DNA from: an uncultured Pelagibacteraceae bacterium
GTDB lineage: Bacteria > Pseudomonadota > Alphaproteobacteria > Pelagibacterales > Pelagibacteraceae
Direction: 5' to 3'
DNA length: 61,899 nucleotides
Assembly: GCA_902599955.1 (NCBI GenBank)
Contig: CACKHK010000004.1
Location: 1 to 61,899, forward strand
A program made the translations under genes and the position numbers. Of the stretch, positions 1-7,262 are shown one piece after another (within the stretch, counting starts at the first letter, position 1; every line of letters begins with the position of its first letter). The notes under the pieces are model-generated. The model did no database searches. It was given only the letters and a program-made list of their open reading frames with translations, and was not told where the DNA came from.

Positions 1-2
1 GT

Positions 3-83
3 TTATTTGTTGGATTATTGTTCGTCATTATCTCAAATAAAGATATTATAAAAAAAGTCTTTATTGATAAAAAGACTAATTAA
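3..83 (+). CDS. C-terminal end of a membrane protein (partial)
   Basis: Frame 3 is open from the window edge to a TAA at 81-83 and encodes 26 residues. The first ten are hydrophobic (LFVGLLFVII) and are followed by a Lys/Asp-rich tail, the usual look of a last transmembrane helix with a short cytoplasmic end. The other two forward frames stop earlier (40 and 51) and look less protein-like. The family cannot be named from this remnant. Its position just before an isolated 5S gene suggests the last gene of a hypervariable surface-polysaccharide island, which is inference. Confidence 0.5.
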   Translation, partial: LFVGLLFVIISNKDIIKKVFIDKKTN

Positions 84-173
84 ACCAACTCCATTTTATA
101 AAATTTTAATCATTTTAAATTTAAAAAAATATAAATTAGTCTTTACAATGTTGTTTAATTTTAGTAATTAATC

Positions 174-292
174 CTGCCTGGTGATTATTGCGAAAGTGTA
201 ATACCCGATCCCATTCCGAACTCGGAAGTCAAGCCTTTCTGCGCCGATGGTACTTTGTCTTAAGACACGGAAGAGTAGGACGTTGCCAGGCT
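174..292 (+). rRNA. rrf: 5S ribosomal RNA
   Basis: The 5' GCCTGG (176-181) pairs with the 3' CCAGGC (286-291) to form helix I. The interior carries the conserved 5S stretch CCCGATCCCATTCCGAACTCG and the loop E region GCCGATGGTA. No 23S sequence lies in the preceding 170 bases, so the gene is not directly attached to a 23S gene here. A TTTACA box at 142-147 could be a -35 element, although the matching -10 (about 165-170) would sit very close to the mature 5' end. No terminator separates it from the epimerase that starts 8 bases downstream. Confidence 0.95.
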
Positions 293-300
293 AAACCCAG

Positions 301-1188
301 ATGAAAAAATATATAATAGTTACTGGTGGAGCTGGGTTTGTCGGTTCTAATCTTATTGAGTATTTATTAAAGAAAACTAATTATAAAATAATAAGTTTAG
401 ACGATTATTCAACAGGTTCAAAAAAAAACCATATTAAATCAAAAAGAGTTAATTACATTAAAGGTAATACTAAAAAAATAAGTATATCTCTTAAAAAATA
501 TAAAAATAAAATTAATTCACTTTTTCATTTTGGAGAATTTTCAAGGATATTTCAAAGTTTTGAAAAATTTCAACAATGTTTTGAATCTAATTCAATTGGT
601 AGCAAGGAGGTTTTTAAATTTTGTTTAGATAACAAAATTAAACTTATATACTCTGCAACATCAGCAAGCTTAGGAAATAACGGAAAAGATAAGGGATTAT
701 CGCCATATGCTTTTACAAAATCTAAAAATTTAGAGCTACTTGAGAATTTAAAAAATTGGTTTCAATTAAAATTTGAAATTGTTTATTTTTATAATGTTTA
801 TGGAAAAAGACAAATTGAAACAGGGGAAATGGCAACTGTAATTGGTATATTTGAAAATCAATATAAGAACGGTTTACCATTAAGCGTAGTATTGCCTGGC
901 AATCAAACAAGAAGGTTTACACATATTTCTGATACAATTAAAGTTTGTTTTACAGCATGGAAAAATAAAAAATGTGCTCATTACAGCATTACTCACAGAA
1001 AATCCTACTCAATTAATGCTGTAGCCAAAATGTTCAAATCAAAAATTAAGTATTTACCCCCTAGATTAGGAGAAAGATATGCATCAGCATTGACAAATAT
1101 GTCCTATAATAACAAAGTTATAAAAAAATATGGAAAAATAAGTTTGAAAGATTACTTGACTTCGTTTATTAAAGATCAAAAAAAATAA
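301..1188 (+). CDS. NAD-dependent epimerase/dehydratase (sugar nucleotide type)
   Basis: This is a 295-residue extended short-chain dehydrogenase. The Rossmann dinucleotide motif TGGAGFVG is at residues 8-15. The catalytic YxxxK is Y136-AFT-K140, preceded by the Ser-containing strand YSATSASLG. Size and motifs fit UDP-glucose/galacturonate 4-epimerase-like enzymes that make sugars for surface polysaccharide, but the exact substrate cannot be read from the sequence. The gene starts 8 bases after 5S and ends one base before rpmJ, on the same strand. No Shine-Dalgarno sequence precedes the ATG. It may be the edge gene of the island on the other side of the 5S. Confidence 0.85.
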   Translation: MKKYIIVTGGAGFVGSNLIEYLLKKTNYKIISLDDYSTGSKKNHIKSKRVNYIKGNTKKISISLKKYKNKINSLFHFGEFSRIFQSFEKFQQCFESNSIGSKEVFKFCLDNKIKLIYSATSASLGNNGKDKGLSPYAFTKSKNLELLENLKNWFQLKFEIVYFYNVYGKRQIETGEMATVIGIFENQYKNGLPLSVVLPGNQTRRFTHISDTIKVCFTAWKNKKCAHYSITHRKSYSINAVAKMFKSKIKYLPPRLGERYASALTNMSYNNKVIKKYGKISLKDYLTSFIKDQKK

Positions 1189-1189
1189 A

Positions 1190-1315
1190 ATGAAAATTGC
1201 AAGTTCTTTAAAATCTTTAAAAAAAAGAGACCTCAATTCTAAATTAGTTAGAAGAAGAGGAAGAGTTTATATAATTAATAAAAAAAATCCTAAATTTAAA
1301 GCTAGACAAAAATGA
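1190..1315 (+). CDS. rpmJ: 50S ribosomal protein L36, cysteine-free form
   Basis: This 41-residue ORF begins [16 protein letters not shown] and ends [12 protein letters not shown], which is the L36 pattern ([20 protein letters not shown]). L36 binds 23S rRNA in the large subunit. The version here has no Cys or His zinc ligands, so it belongs to the zinc-independent group common in Alphaproteobacteria. It starts one base after the epimerase stop codon and so is probably translated from the same mRNA. It is detached from the main ribosomal protein operons. The call is firm despite the short length because nearly the whole protein is conserved. Confidence 0.95.
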   Translation: MKIASSLKSLKKRDLNSKLVRRRGRVYIINKKNPKFKARQK

Positions 1316-1340
1316 TATCTAGATCATATTTAAAATAATT

Positions 1341-2429
1341 ATGATTCTAGGTTCAGTATCAGAAAATAAAAGTCAAGAGAACAGGGTTGCTTTAACTCCT
1401 GACATCATAAAAAAATATATATCATTAGGTTTAGAGGTTAATTTAATAAAAGACTACGCTACACACATGGGAATTAGTGATGAACTTTATAAAGCTGAAG
1501 GAGCAAAATTTTGTTCAAGTGAAGATGAAGTTCTGTCAAATGCAAACGTTATTACACAAATGGGTATTCTTGATGATAACAACTTAAAGAAATTAAAAAA
1601 AAACCAAATTTTAATAGGTGTGCTTAATCCATATTTAAACGAGAAAAAACTTAAAGATGTTACATCAAAAGGTGTTAATTGCTTTTCTCTTGAATTATTA
1701 CCAAGAATTACCAGAGCGCAATCCATGGATATTTTATCTTCGCAAGCTAATTTAGCAGGTTACAAAGCAGTAGTTGATTCATTTGCCTTCTTTCAAAAAG
1801 CAATTCCAATGATGATGACAGCCGCAGGAACAATTTCTGCAGCAAAAGTCTTAGTAGTTGGTGCTGGTGTAGCTGGTTTGCAAGCAATAGCAACTGCAAA
1901 AAGGATGGGTGCAATTGTTTTTGCTACTGATGTGAGATTAGCTTCAAAAGAGCAAGTTGAAAGTTTAGGAGGAAAGTTTTTAACTGTAGAGGGAGCAGAA
2001 AATTTAGAAACTGAGGGTGGATATGCTAAGGAAACATCTGATGAATTTAAGAAAAAGCAGGAAGAATTATTAAAAGAAACATTAAAGAAAATAGATATTG
2101 TTGTATGTACAGCTTTAATTCCAGGAAAAAAAGCACCTTTAATTATTACTAAAGATATGATTAATGTCATGTCAGATGGTTCAGTAATTTATGATTTAGC
2201 AGCTTCACAAGGTGGAAATTCTGAGCTTACTAAAGTCAATGAAATTATTGATTCAAAAGGTGTGAAAATAATGGGAGAAACAAATATTTTGAACAAACTA
2301 CCAGTTTCAGCATCAAATCTATATTCAAAAAATATGTATAATTTTATTAATAATTTATATGACAATGAAAAGAAGAAATTTAATATAAATCTAGAGGATG
2401 AAATAATTGAAAAAACAATGGTTAAATAA
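1341..2429 (+). CDS. pntAA: NAD(P) transhydrogenase subunit alpha part 1
   Basis: This 362-residue protein is the soluble NAD(H)-binding domain I of proton-translocating transhydrogenase, which uses the proton gradient to make NADPH from NADH. Visible features are RVALTPD near the N terminus, the RAQSMDILSSQANLAGY segment (the mobile RAQ region), and the Rossmann motif VGAGVAGLQAIATAKRMGA in the second half. It lacks the membrane part, which is the separate next gene; the three-gene form is typical of Alphaproteobacteria. Its stop shares one base with the start of pntAB, implying coupled translation. Confidence 0.95.
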   Translation: MILGSVSENKSQENRVALTPDIIKKYISLGLEVNLIKDYATHMGISDELYKAEGAKFCSSEDEVLSNANVITQMGILDDNNLKKLKKNQILIGVLNPYLNEKKLKDVTSKGVNCFSLELLPRITRAQSMDILSSQANLAGYKAVVDSFAFFQKAIPMMMTAAGTISAAKVLVVGAGVAGLQAIATAKRMGAIVFATDVRLASKEQVESLGGKFLTVEGAENLETEGGYAKETSDEFKKKQEELLKETLKKIDIVVCTALIPGKKAPLIITKDMINVMSDGSVIYDLAASQGGNSELTKVNEIIDSKGVKIMGETNILNKLPVSASNLYSKNMYNFINNLYDNEKKKFNINLEDEIIEKTMVK

Positions 2430-2731
2430 TGGAAATAGATCCTTTTATATTTAGATTAAGTATATTTATTTTATCCATTTTTGTAGGCTATTATGTTGTA
2501 TGGAGCGTAACACCATCACTGCATACACCACTAATGTCTGTTACAAACGCAATTTCATCAGTCATTATTGTTGGAGCAATAATAGCTGCACTATCAGGCT
2601 CCTCTGGAAGTATTTTTGAAACGTCAAATGTTTTTGGATTTTTAGCGATAATACTAGCTGCTGTAAATATTTTTGGTGGATTTCTCGTAACTCAACGAAT
2701 GCTCCAAATGTATAAAAAGAAGAAAAAATAA
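2429..2731 (+). CDS. pntAB: NAD(P) transhydrogenase subunit alpha part 2
   Basis: This 100-residue protein has three or four hydrophobic segments and the conserved stretch HTPLMSVTNAISSVIIVGA, which marks the alpha-chain part of membrane domain II of transhydrogenase. It forms the proton channel together with the membrane part of PntB in the inner membrane. The start codon overlaps the pntAA stop by one base, and pntB begins 2 bases after its own stop, so all three subunits are made from one transcript. The length matches the stand-alone subunit in other Alphaproteobacteria. Confidence 0.95.
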   Translation: MEIDPFIFRLSIFILSIFVGYYVVWSVTPSLHTPLMSVTNAISSVIIVGAIIAALSGSSGSIFETSNVFGFLAIILAAVNIFGGFLVTQRMLQMYKKKKK

Positions 2732-2733
2732 TT

Positions 2734-4128
2734 ATGTCAGCGAATTTATCAGCAGTATTTTACTTAATTTCAGGAATATTATTTATATTGGCCTTGAGAG
2801 GCCTTTCTTCTCCAGAAACTTCAAGACAAGGAAATTATTTTGGAATTGCAGGTATGGCAATTTCAATAATTGTGACTTTTTTATCGGTAGGGAATTTTGG
2901 GCCAGGTTTTATATATGTTTTAATTTTTCTGGTTATAGGAGGTTCAATTGGAGCATTTATTGCATTTAAAATACCAATGACTGCCATGCCCGAACTTGTC
3001 GCTGGTTTTCATAGTTTGGTAGGTCTTGCTGCGGTTTTTGTTGCTATATCTGCCTTTCTAAAACCTGAAGCATTTGGTTTAGGCGTTCTTGGTAATATAA
3101 AACTTGCAAGTTTAATTGAAATGTCACTAGGAGCTGCAATAGGCGCAATTACATTTTCAGGTTCAATAATTGCTTTCTTGAAGCTTAGAGGAATAATGTC
3201 AGGATCTCCGATAACATTTAAAGGTCAGCATTTTTTAAATTTAATTTTAGGGCTGTTGATTGTATTTTTAATTTATTATTTGTGTTCATCTCAATCATCA
3301 AACATATTTTGGTCTATAGTACTGATATCATTCTTGGTAGGTGTATTATTAATAATACCAATTGGGGGAGCAGACATGCCAGTGGTTATTTCAATGTTAA
3401 ATTCATACTCAGGATGGGCTGCAGCTGGAATAGGTTTTACTCTCGAAAATACTGCTTTAATAATAACGGGGGCACTAGTTGGATCATCAGGAGCTATTCT
3501 TTCTTATATAATGTGCAAGGGTATGAATAGATCTTTCTTTAATGTAATACTAGGTGGTTGGGGAGCTACAGATCAAGCAACAAATTCTAAAAGTCAGGAT
3601 CAAAAACCAGTTAAAAATGGTAACGCAGATGATGCGGCATTTCTTATGAAAAATGCATCCTCAGTTATTATTGTTCCAGGATATGGAATGGCAGTTGCGC
3701 AAGCGCAACATGCCTTAAGAGAAATGGTAGATGCTTTAAAAAAAAATGGAGTAAAAGTTTCATATGCTATTCACCCAGTTGCTGGTAGAATGCCAGGACA
3801 TATGAATGTGTTATTGGCAGAAGCTAATGTGCCATATGATGAGGTTTTTGAATTAGAGGAAATAAATAATGATTTTGCAAATTGTGATGTTGCTTATGTA
3901 ATAGGTGCAAATGATGTTACAAATCCTGTTGCAAAATCAGACCCACAAAGCCCAATTTATGGAATGCCAGTATTAGATGTTGAAAAATCTAAATCAGTTT
4001 TATTTGTAAAAAGAAGCTTATCACCAGGTTATGCAGGAATTGATAATGATTTATTTTATAGAGATAACACATTAATGTTATTTGCTGATGCAAAAAAGAT
4101 GACAGAGGAAATTGTTAAAAGCTTATAA
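2734..4128 (+). CDS. pntB: NAD(P) transhydrogenase subunit beta
   Basis: This 464-residue inner-membrane protein has an N-terminal half with about eight or nine hydrophobic helices (domain II). The C-terminal soluble domain III binds NADP(H); its nucleotide fingerprint VPGYGMAVAQAQHALREM and the segments HPVAGRMPGHMNVLLAEA and VIGANDVTNPVA are plain. It completes the pnt operon and supplies NADPH from the proton motive force, which suits an organism with a reduced carbon metabolism. A weak hairpin with a T run follows at 4127-4144. Confidence 0.97.
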   Translation: MSANLSAVFYLISGILFILALRGLSSPETSRQGNYFGIAGMAISIIVTFLSVGNFGPGFIYVLIFLVIGGSIGAFIAFKIPMTAMPELVAGFHSLVGLAAVFVAISAFLKPEAFGLGVLGNIKLASLIEMSLGAAIGAITFSGSIIAFLKLRGIMSGSPITFKGQHFLNLILGLLIVFLIYYLCSSQSSNIFWSIVLISFLVGVLLIIPIGGADMPVVISMLNSYSGWAAAGIGFTLENTALIITGALVGSSGAILSYIMCKGMNRSFFNVILGGWGATDQATNSKSQDQKPVKNGNADDAAFLMKNASSVIIVPGYGMAVAQAQHALREMVDALKKNGVKVSYAIHPVAGRMPGHMNVLLAEANVPYDEVFELEEINNDFANCDVAYVIGANDVTNPVAKSDPQSPIYGMPVLDVEKSKSVLFVKRSLSPGYAGIDNDLFYRDNTLMLFADAKKMTEEIVKSL

Positions 4129-4144
4129 AGATAAAATCTTTTTT
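4127..4144 (+). terminator. Possible weak terminator after pntB
   Basis: AAAGAT and ATCTTT form a 6 bp stem around an AAA loop and run into a stretch of T residues. The stem overlaps the last bases of the pntB stop region. It is AU-only apart from one G-C pair, so the call is tentative. Confidence 0.35.
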
Positions 4145-4166
4145 AATATTAATTTCAATAAAGAAT

Positions 4167-4243
4167 TGGTTGCGGGGGACGGATTTGAACCGCCGACCTC
4201 AAGGTTATGAGCCTTGCGAGCTACCAGGCTGCTCCACCCCGCG
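4167..4243 (-). tRNA. Initiator tRNA-fMet (CAT)
   Basis: The minus strand folds into a 77-base cloverleaf with encoded CCA. It carries the initiator hallmarks: an unpaired C1 opposite A72 at the top of the acceptor stem (CGCGGGG against CCCCGCA) and a CAT anticodon in the loop CTCATAA. The anticodon stem is CAAGG/CCTTG, so pairs 29-31 are A-U, G-C, G-C instead of three G-C pairs. It lies 4 bases after the rpsU stop on the same strand and is probably processed from the same transcript. Confidence 0.97.
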
Positions 4244-4247
4244 GTAA

Positions 4248-4442
4248 TTAAATTCTATTCCTAAGTTTGTTAAGTTTTTTTACTCTTTTTATATTTTCTT
4301 GTAGAATTCTTTTTTTTTTCTCAGACGGCTTTTCATAAGTGTTCTTAAGTTTAATAATTTTAAAGAAACCATCTCTTTGAAGTTTTCTCTTCAAAACTCT
4401 TAAAGCTTGCTCGATATTATTGTCTTTTACTTCTATTTTAAT
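4248..4442 (-). CDS. rpsU: 30S ribosomal protein S21, probable AUU start
   Basis: The protein reads KIEVKDNNIEQALRVLKRK and then YEKPSEKKKR, the S21 pattern; S21 sits near the mRNA exit and helps initiation. The start is the problem. The only conventional codons upstream are a TTG at 4454 with no Shine-Dalgarno, and a GTG at 4448 that overlaps GGAGG. Aligned with alphaproteobacterial S21 (M + two residues + hydrophobic-V-R/K-DNN), the start falls on an ATT at 4442, exactly 5 bases after a perfect GGAGG. This gives 64 residues; the TTG start would give 68. The gene lies between trcR and initiator tRNA. Confidence 0.9.
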   Translation of the reverse strand: MKIEVKDNNIEQALRVLKRKLQRDGFFKIIKLKNTYEKPSEKKKRILQENIKRVKKLNKLRNRI

Positions 4443-4446
4443 AACC

Positions 4447-4451
4447 ACCTC
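4447..4451 (-). promoter_or_regulatory. Strong Shine-Dalgarno of rpsU
   Basis: The minus strand has GGAGG here, five bases before the proposed ATT start codon at 4442. Good Shine-Dalgarno sequences are rare in this window, so its spacing is the main sequence evidence for the unusual start. Confidence 0.7.
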
Positions 4452-4514
4452 CAAAAAGGCAACTTGTTAGCACTTTATTAATTAATTGTCTATTATATTT
4501 CATTAATTGAGTTT

Positions 4515-5084
4515 CTATATAAGTGATTTTTCTTTTTCTTTTTCTTTTTTTTCTCTTTTTATTCTTCTTTCAGCTTTCTCTAATGCTTCTAATAGATCTT
4601 TTTGAGTAAAAAGACCCATTGCAACAGGGTCCTTTGGATTTAAATTATTAAAATTCCAATAATTTTTGTTTCTAATTGCTGTTGCTGAATTTTTTGTAAT
4701 TCCAACAAGTTTTGCTATTTGCGAGTCTTTTAGGATTGAATGTTGTTTTATTAACCATAAAGCAGAGTCTGGTTTGTCTTGACGTTTCGACAATGGTATA
4801 TATTTTTTTGATTTTTTTGTATTATTTTTTATTTCAACTTCATTAATTCTTAAATTTAGAGGTCTATTAGGATCCTTTGAGGAGAGATTTATTTCTTCTC
4901 TAGTTAACTGTCCAGATATAATAGGATTATAACCCACTATACCTTTTGCTACATCGCCATCGGCTATACCCTGAACTTCAACTTCATGCATTTTACAAAA
5001 ATTTGCTATTTGATTAAATGTTAAAGAAGTATTTTCTACTAGCCATACAGCAGTAGCCATTGGCATTAATGGAGCATTATTCAT
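4515..5084 (-). CDS. trcR: DUF1013 family cell-cycle regulator TrcR
   Basis: This 189-residue protein starts [18 protein letters not shown] and continues with SLTFNQIANFC, EVQGIADGDVAKGIVGYNP and GQLTREEI, the signature of the alphaproteobacterial DUF1013 family, annotated in databases as cell cycle transcriptional regulator TrcR. Two helix-turn-helix-like halves are visible: LTFNQIANFC near residue 22 and ILKDSQIAKLVGITKNSATAIRN near residue 115. The C-terminal 20 residues are nearly all Lys/Glu/Arg. Its ATG overlaps the rpmE stop by one base (TAATG), so it is translationally coupled to a ribosomal protein. The molecular role is from family naming, not from the sequence. Confidence 0.85.
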   Translation of the reverse strand: MNNAPLMPMATAVWLVENTSLTFNQIANFCKMHEVEVQGIADGDVAKGIVGYNPIISGQLTREEINLSSKDPNRPLNLRINEVEIKNNTKKSKKYIPLSKRQDKPDSALWLIKQHSILKDSQIAKLVGITKNSATAIRNKNYWNFNNLNPKDPVAMGLFTQKDLLEALEKAERRIKREKKEKEKEKSLI

Positions 5085-5311
5085 TATTTATTTTCTGATC
5101 TGAAGTTTTGAAATTTTTTATTAAACTTACTTACACGTCCTTTATCTAATAATTTTTGTTTTCCACCTGTCCAAGCAGAATGTGATTTTGGATCAATTTC
5201 TAGTTTTAGTGTCTCTCCTTCGGATCCCCAAGTTGATTTAGTTTGAAATCTAGATCCATCTGTCATTTCAACATTGATGGTATGGTACTTTGGGTGTAAA
5301 TTTTTTTTCAT
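5084..5311 (-). CDS. rpmE: 50S ribosomal protein L31, cysteine-free form
   Basis: This 75-residue protein begins [19 protein letters not shown] and contains [19 protein letters not shown] and [20 protein letters not shown], the L31 pattern. L31 bridges the two ribosomal subunits. It has no Cys at all, so it is the zinc-free form, as is L36 in this window. The gene stop overlaps the trcR start. It begins after a 35-base spacer from suhB and may be part of the long tkt-to-tRNA transcript or have its own promoter. Confidence 0.95.
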   Translation of the reverse strand: MKKNLHPKYHTINVEMTDGSRFQTKSTWGSEGETLKLEIDPKSHSAWTGGKQKLLDKGRVSKFNKKFQNFRSENK

Positions 5312-5346
5312 AGGCAGTCTTATAGCAAAAAGTCTTATAAAAACAA

Positions 5347-6087
5347 TTAAAAGTTACCTAAATTTTCCATCATTTTCGTAAAAATATTGCTACTTGATGC
5401 TCTTAAATTAATATTCGAAATCTTGCCTTCCCCAAAATTATTAACCTTACCACCAGCTTCTTCTACTATTAATCTTCCAGCAGCTACATCCCATACATTT
5501 AAACTATTTTGAAAAAAACCGTCCAATCTCCCAGAACTAACGTATGCTAAATCTAAAGCAGCAGAACCTAAACATCTCACATTCAAATTCGTCGACTTAA
5601 TACCAAATATATTGGTCCCAAAAAGACAATCCTCTAAAAGGTTTTTCTTTGAAACTCTAATTCTTTGATTATTGAAATATGCTCCATTATTTTTATCTGC
5701 AAAAAACATTTCATTTTTTATTGGATCATGAATTAGAGCCGATTTTAATTCACCATCTATTTCTAGGGCAATTGAGATCGCGAAATGAGGTATTCCATGT
5801 AAGAAATTAGTTGTTCCATCAATTGGGTCAATTATCCATTTTTTATCATTATCATTATTTTCAATTTTTCCACTTTCTTCAGTTAGAAAAGAGTAATTTT
5901 TTTTATATTTTGTTAATTCACCAATTAGAATTTCCTCAACTCTTTTATCAGTTTTTGTTACAAAATCTCTTGGACCTTTTTTTGCAACTTGCAAATTTTC
6001 TACTTCTCCAAAGTCTCTGATGATTACTTTTGAAGCCTTTTCGCAAGCTTTTATCATGATATTAAGGTTTGGAGAAATGGAATTCAT
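5347..6087 (-). CDS. suhB: Inositol monophosphatase family protein
   Basis: This 246-residue protein has the metal-binding motifs of the Li-sensitive IMPase family: LTEESG near residue 70, then [15 protein letters not shown] with D87 and D90, and [16 protein letters not shown] near the C terminus. The family hydrolyses inositol-1-phosphate or related sugar phosphates with Mg2+; SuhB members also act in ribosomal RNA biogenesis. Position after efp and before rpmE matches other Alphaproteobacteria. The precise substrate (inositol phosphate, PAP or fructose-1,6-bisphosphate) cannot be decided from sequence alone. Confidence 0.9.
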   Translation of the reverse strand: MNSISPNLNIMIKACEKASKVIIRDFGEVENLQVAKKGPRDFVTKTDKRVEEILIGELTKYKKNYSFLTEESGKIENNDNDKKWIIDPIDGTTNFLHGIPHFAISIALEIDGELKSALIHDPIKNEMFFADKNNGAYFNNQRIRVSKKNLLEDCLFGTNIFGIKSTNLNVRCLGSAALDLAYVSSGRLDGFFQNSLNVWDVAAGRLIVEEAGGKVNNFGEGKISNINLRASSSNIFTKMMENLGNF

Positions 6088-6090
6088 TTA

Positions 6091-6651
6091 TCAAATTTTT
6101 TTCACGTACTCTAAAGTTCTTGTATCTAAAATAATTTTATCATCCTCTTCAATAAAAGGAGGAACTTGTACTTTTATTCCATTATCAAGCACTGCAGGCT
6201 TATAAGATGATGAAACAGTTTGTCCTTTTAAAGCTGCATCAGTTGAAACAATTTTACAATTAACCTGGTTAGGAAGCTCTATAGAAATTGCATTGTCATT
6301 GTAAAAACATACTAAAACCTCAAGATTTTCAGTCAGCAATTTACCTTTTTCACCAACAATATTTTTTTTAATTTCAATTTGTTCAAAGCTTTTGGGGTTC
6401 ATAAAAAAGTAATTATTTTCGTCTGAATATAGATAATTGAATGTTATTTCCTCAAGTGATGCTTTCTCAACAGTCTCACTAGACCTAAATCTCTCATTTA
6501 ATTTTGTATTTTTGCCGACACTTTTCATTTCTACTTGAGCAAAAGCACCACCCTTGCCTGGCTTCACATGTTGTGTTTTTAGAACTTGCCATAAGTCATT
6601 TTTATACTCTAAAAGCATTCCAACTCTGATTTCTCCAGCGTTAATTTTCAT
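6091..6651 (-). CDS. efp: Translation elongation factor P
   Basis: This 186-residue protein has the three-beta-barrel EF-P layout. The N-terminal domain has the modified-residue loop VKPGKGGAF with Lys33 at the tip, and the C-terminal OB domain ends VPPFIEEDDKIILDTRTLEYVKK. EF-P rescues ribosomes stalled at polyproline. The residue at the tip is Lys, the type modified by EpmA/EpmB where those exist; neither is in the window. The start overlaps the thiE stop by 4 bases (ATGA), and suhB follows after 3 bases. Confidence 0.97.
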   Translation of the reverse strand: MKINAGEIRVGMLLEYKNDLWQVLKTQHVKPGKGGAFAQVEMKSVGKNTKLNERFRSSETVEKASLEEITFNYLYSDENNYFFMNPKSFEQIEIKKNIVGEKGKLLTENLEVLVCFYNDNAISIELPNQVNCKIVSTDAALKGQTVSSSYKPAVLDNGIKVQVPPFIEEDDKIILDTRTLEYVKKI

Positions 6652-7262
6652 TTCAAAATCTCTATTGCTTGTTTAGGTTTATATTTTTTATTATTCCAAA
6701 TGTAACTTGAAATAGCTAAAAAATTAGCATTATTCAATAATAGATTTTTGTAATTACTAGAATTAATTCCACCAATAGCTACAATTGGAATATTAGCGAT
6801 TTTATTTGCCTCATTTAAAATTTCGATCGTAGCTTTGTATTTTGTTTTTTTTGTTTGAGTAACGCTGAAGGCACCAAAAGCTATGTAATCCGCTTTTGAT
6901 TTAATTGCAATTTTCGCAAGTCTTATTGAATTATGACAGGTAACACCTATTATCTTATTTCCAAGTATAGAACGGGCCTTTTTAATTTTCATATCATTTT
7001 GACCCAAATGACAACCATCGGCATCAAGTTTTTTTGCTAGCCAAGGATCATCATTGACTAAAAAATTTACTTTATGTGCCTTGCATATATTTTTAATTTT
7101 TTCTCCAATAATTATTTTTTGTCTCATTGTATACTTTTTAAGCCGCATTTGAAAAATGCCAACTTTATTTGCTTTTAAGACTAATTTTAAATCTTTAAAG
7201 AAGTTGTAAGTTATTTTATTTGGGGAAATAAGATAAATAAATTTTTTTTTATTTATTTTCAA
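6648..7262 (-). CDS. thiE: Thiamine-phosphate synthase
   Basis: This 204-residue TIM-barrel protein shows VNDDPWLAKKLDADGCHLGQND (the HLGQ pyrophosphate/substrate motif), then GVTCHNS, DYIAFGAF and IVAIGGI, as in ThiE. It joins HMP-pyrophosphate to thiazole phosphate to make thiamine phosphate. The gene overlaps fba by 14 bases and efp by 4 bases. thiD, the kinase that feeds this step, is far away at 26483. No thiC is in the window; SAR11 bacteria are known to depend on external HMP-type precursors. TenI-like paralogues share the fold, so a small doubt remains. Confidence 0.82.
   Translation of the reverse strand: MKINKKKFIYLISPNKITYNFFKDLKLVLKANKVGIFQMRLKKYTMRQKIIIGEKIKNICKAHKVNFLVNDDPWLAKKLDADGCHLGQNDMKIKKARSILGNKIIGVTCHNSIRLAKIAIKSKADYIAFGAFSVTQTKKTKYKATIEILNEANKIANIPIVAIGGINSSNYKNLLLNNANFLAISSYIWNNKKYKPKQAIEILK

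Noticed and set aside
56..77. AGTCTTT/AAAGACT inverted repeat at the left edge, as a terminator
   Set aside because: It lies inside the last codons of the partial membrane-protein frame, is AU-rich and has no T run after it.
1793..2170. Open frame of 125 codons antisense to pntAA
   Set aside because: It mirrors a strongly conserved gene, is Ser/Phe/Ile-rich without family motifs, and is explained by codon bias of the real gene.
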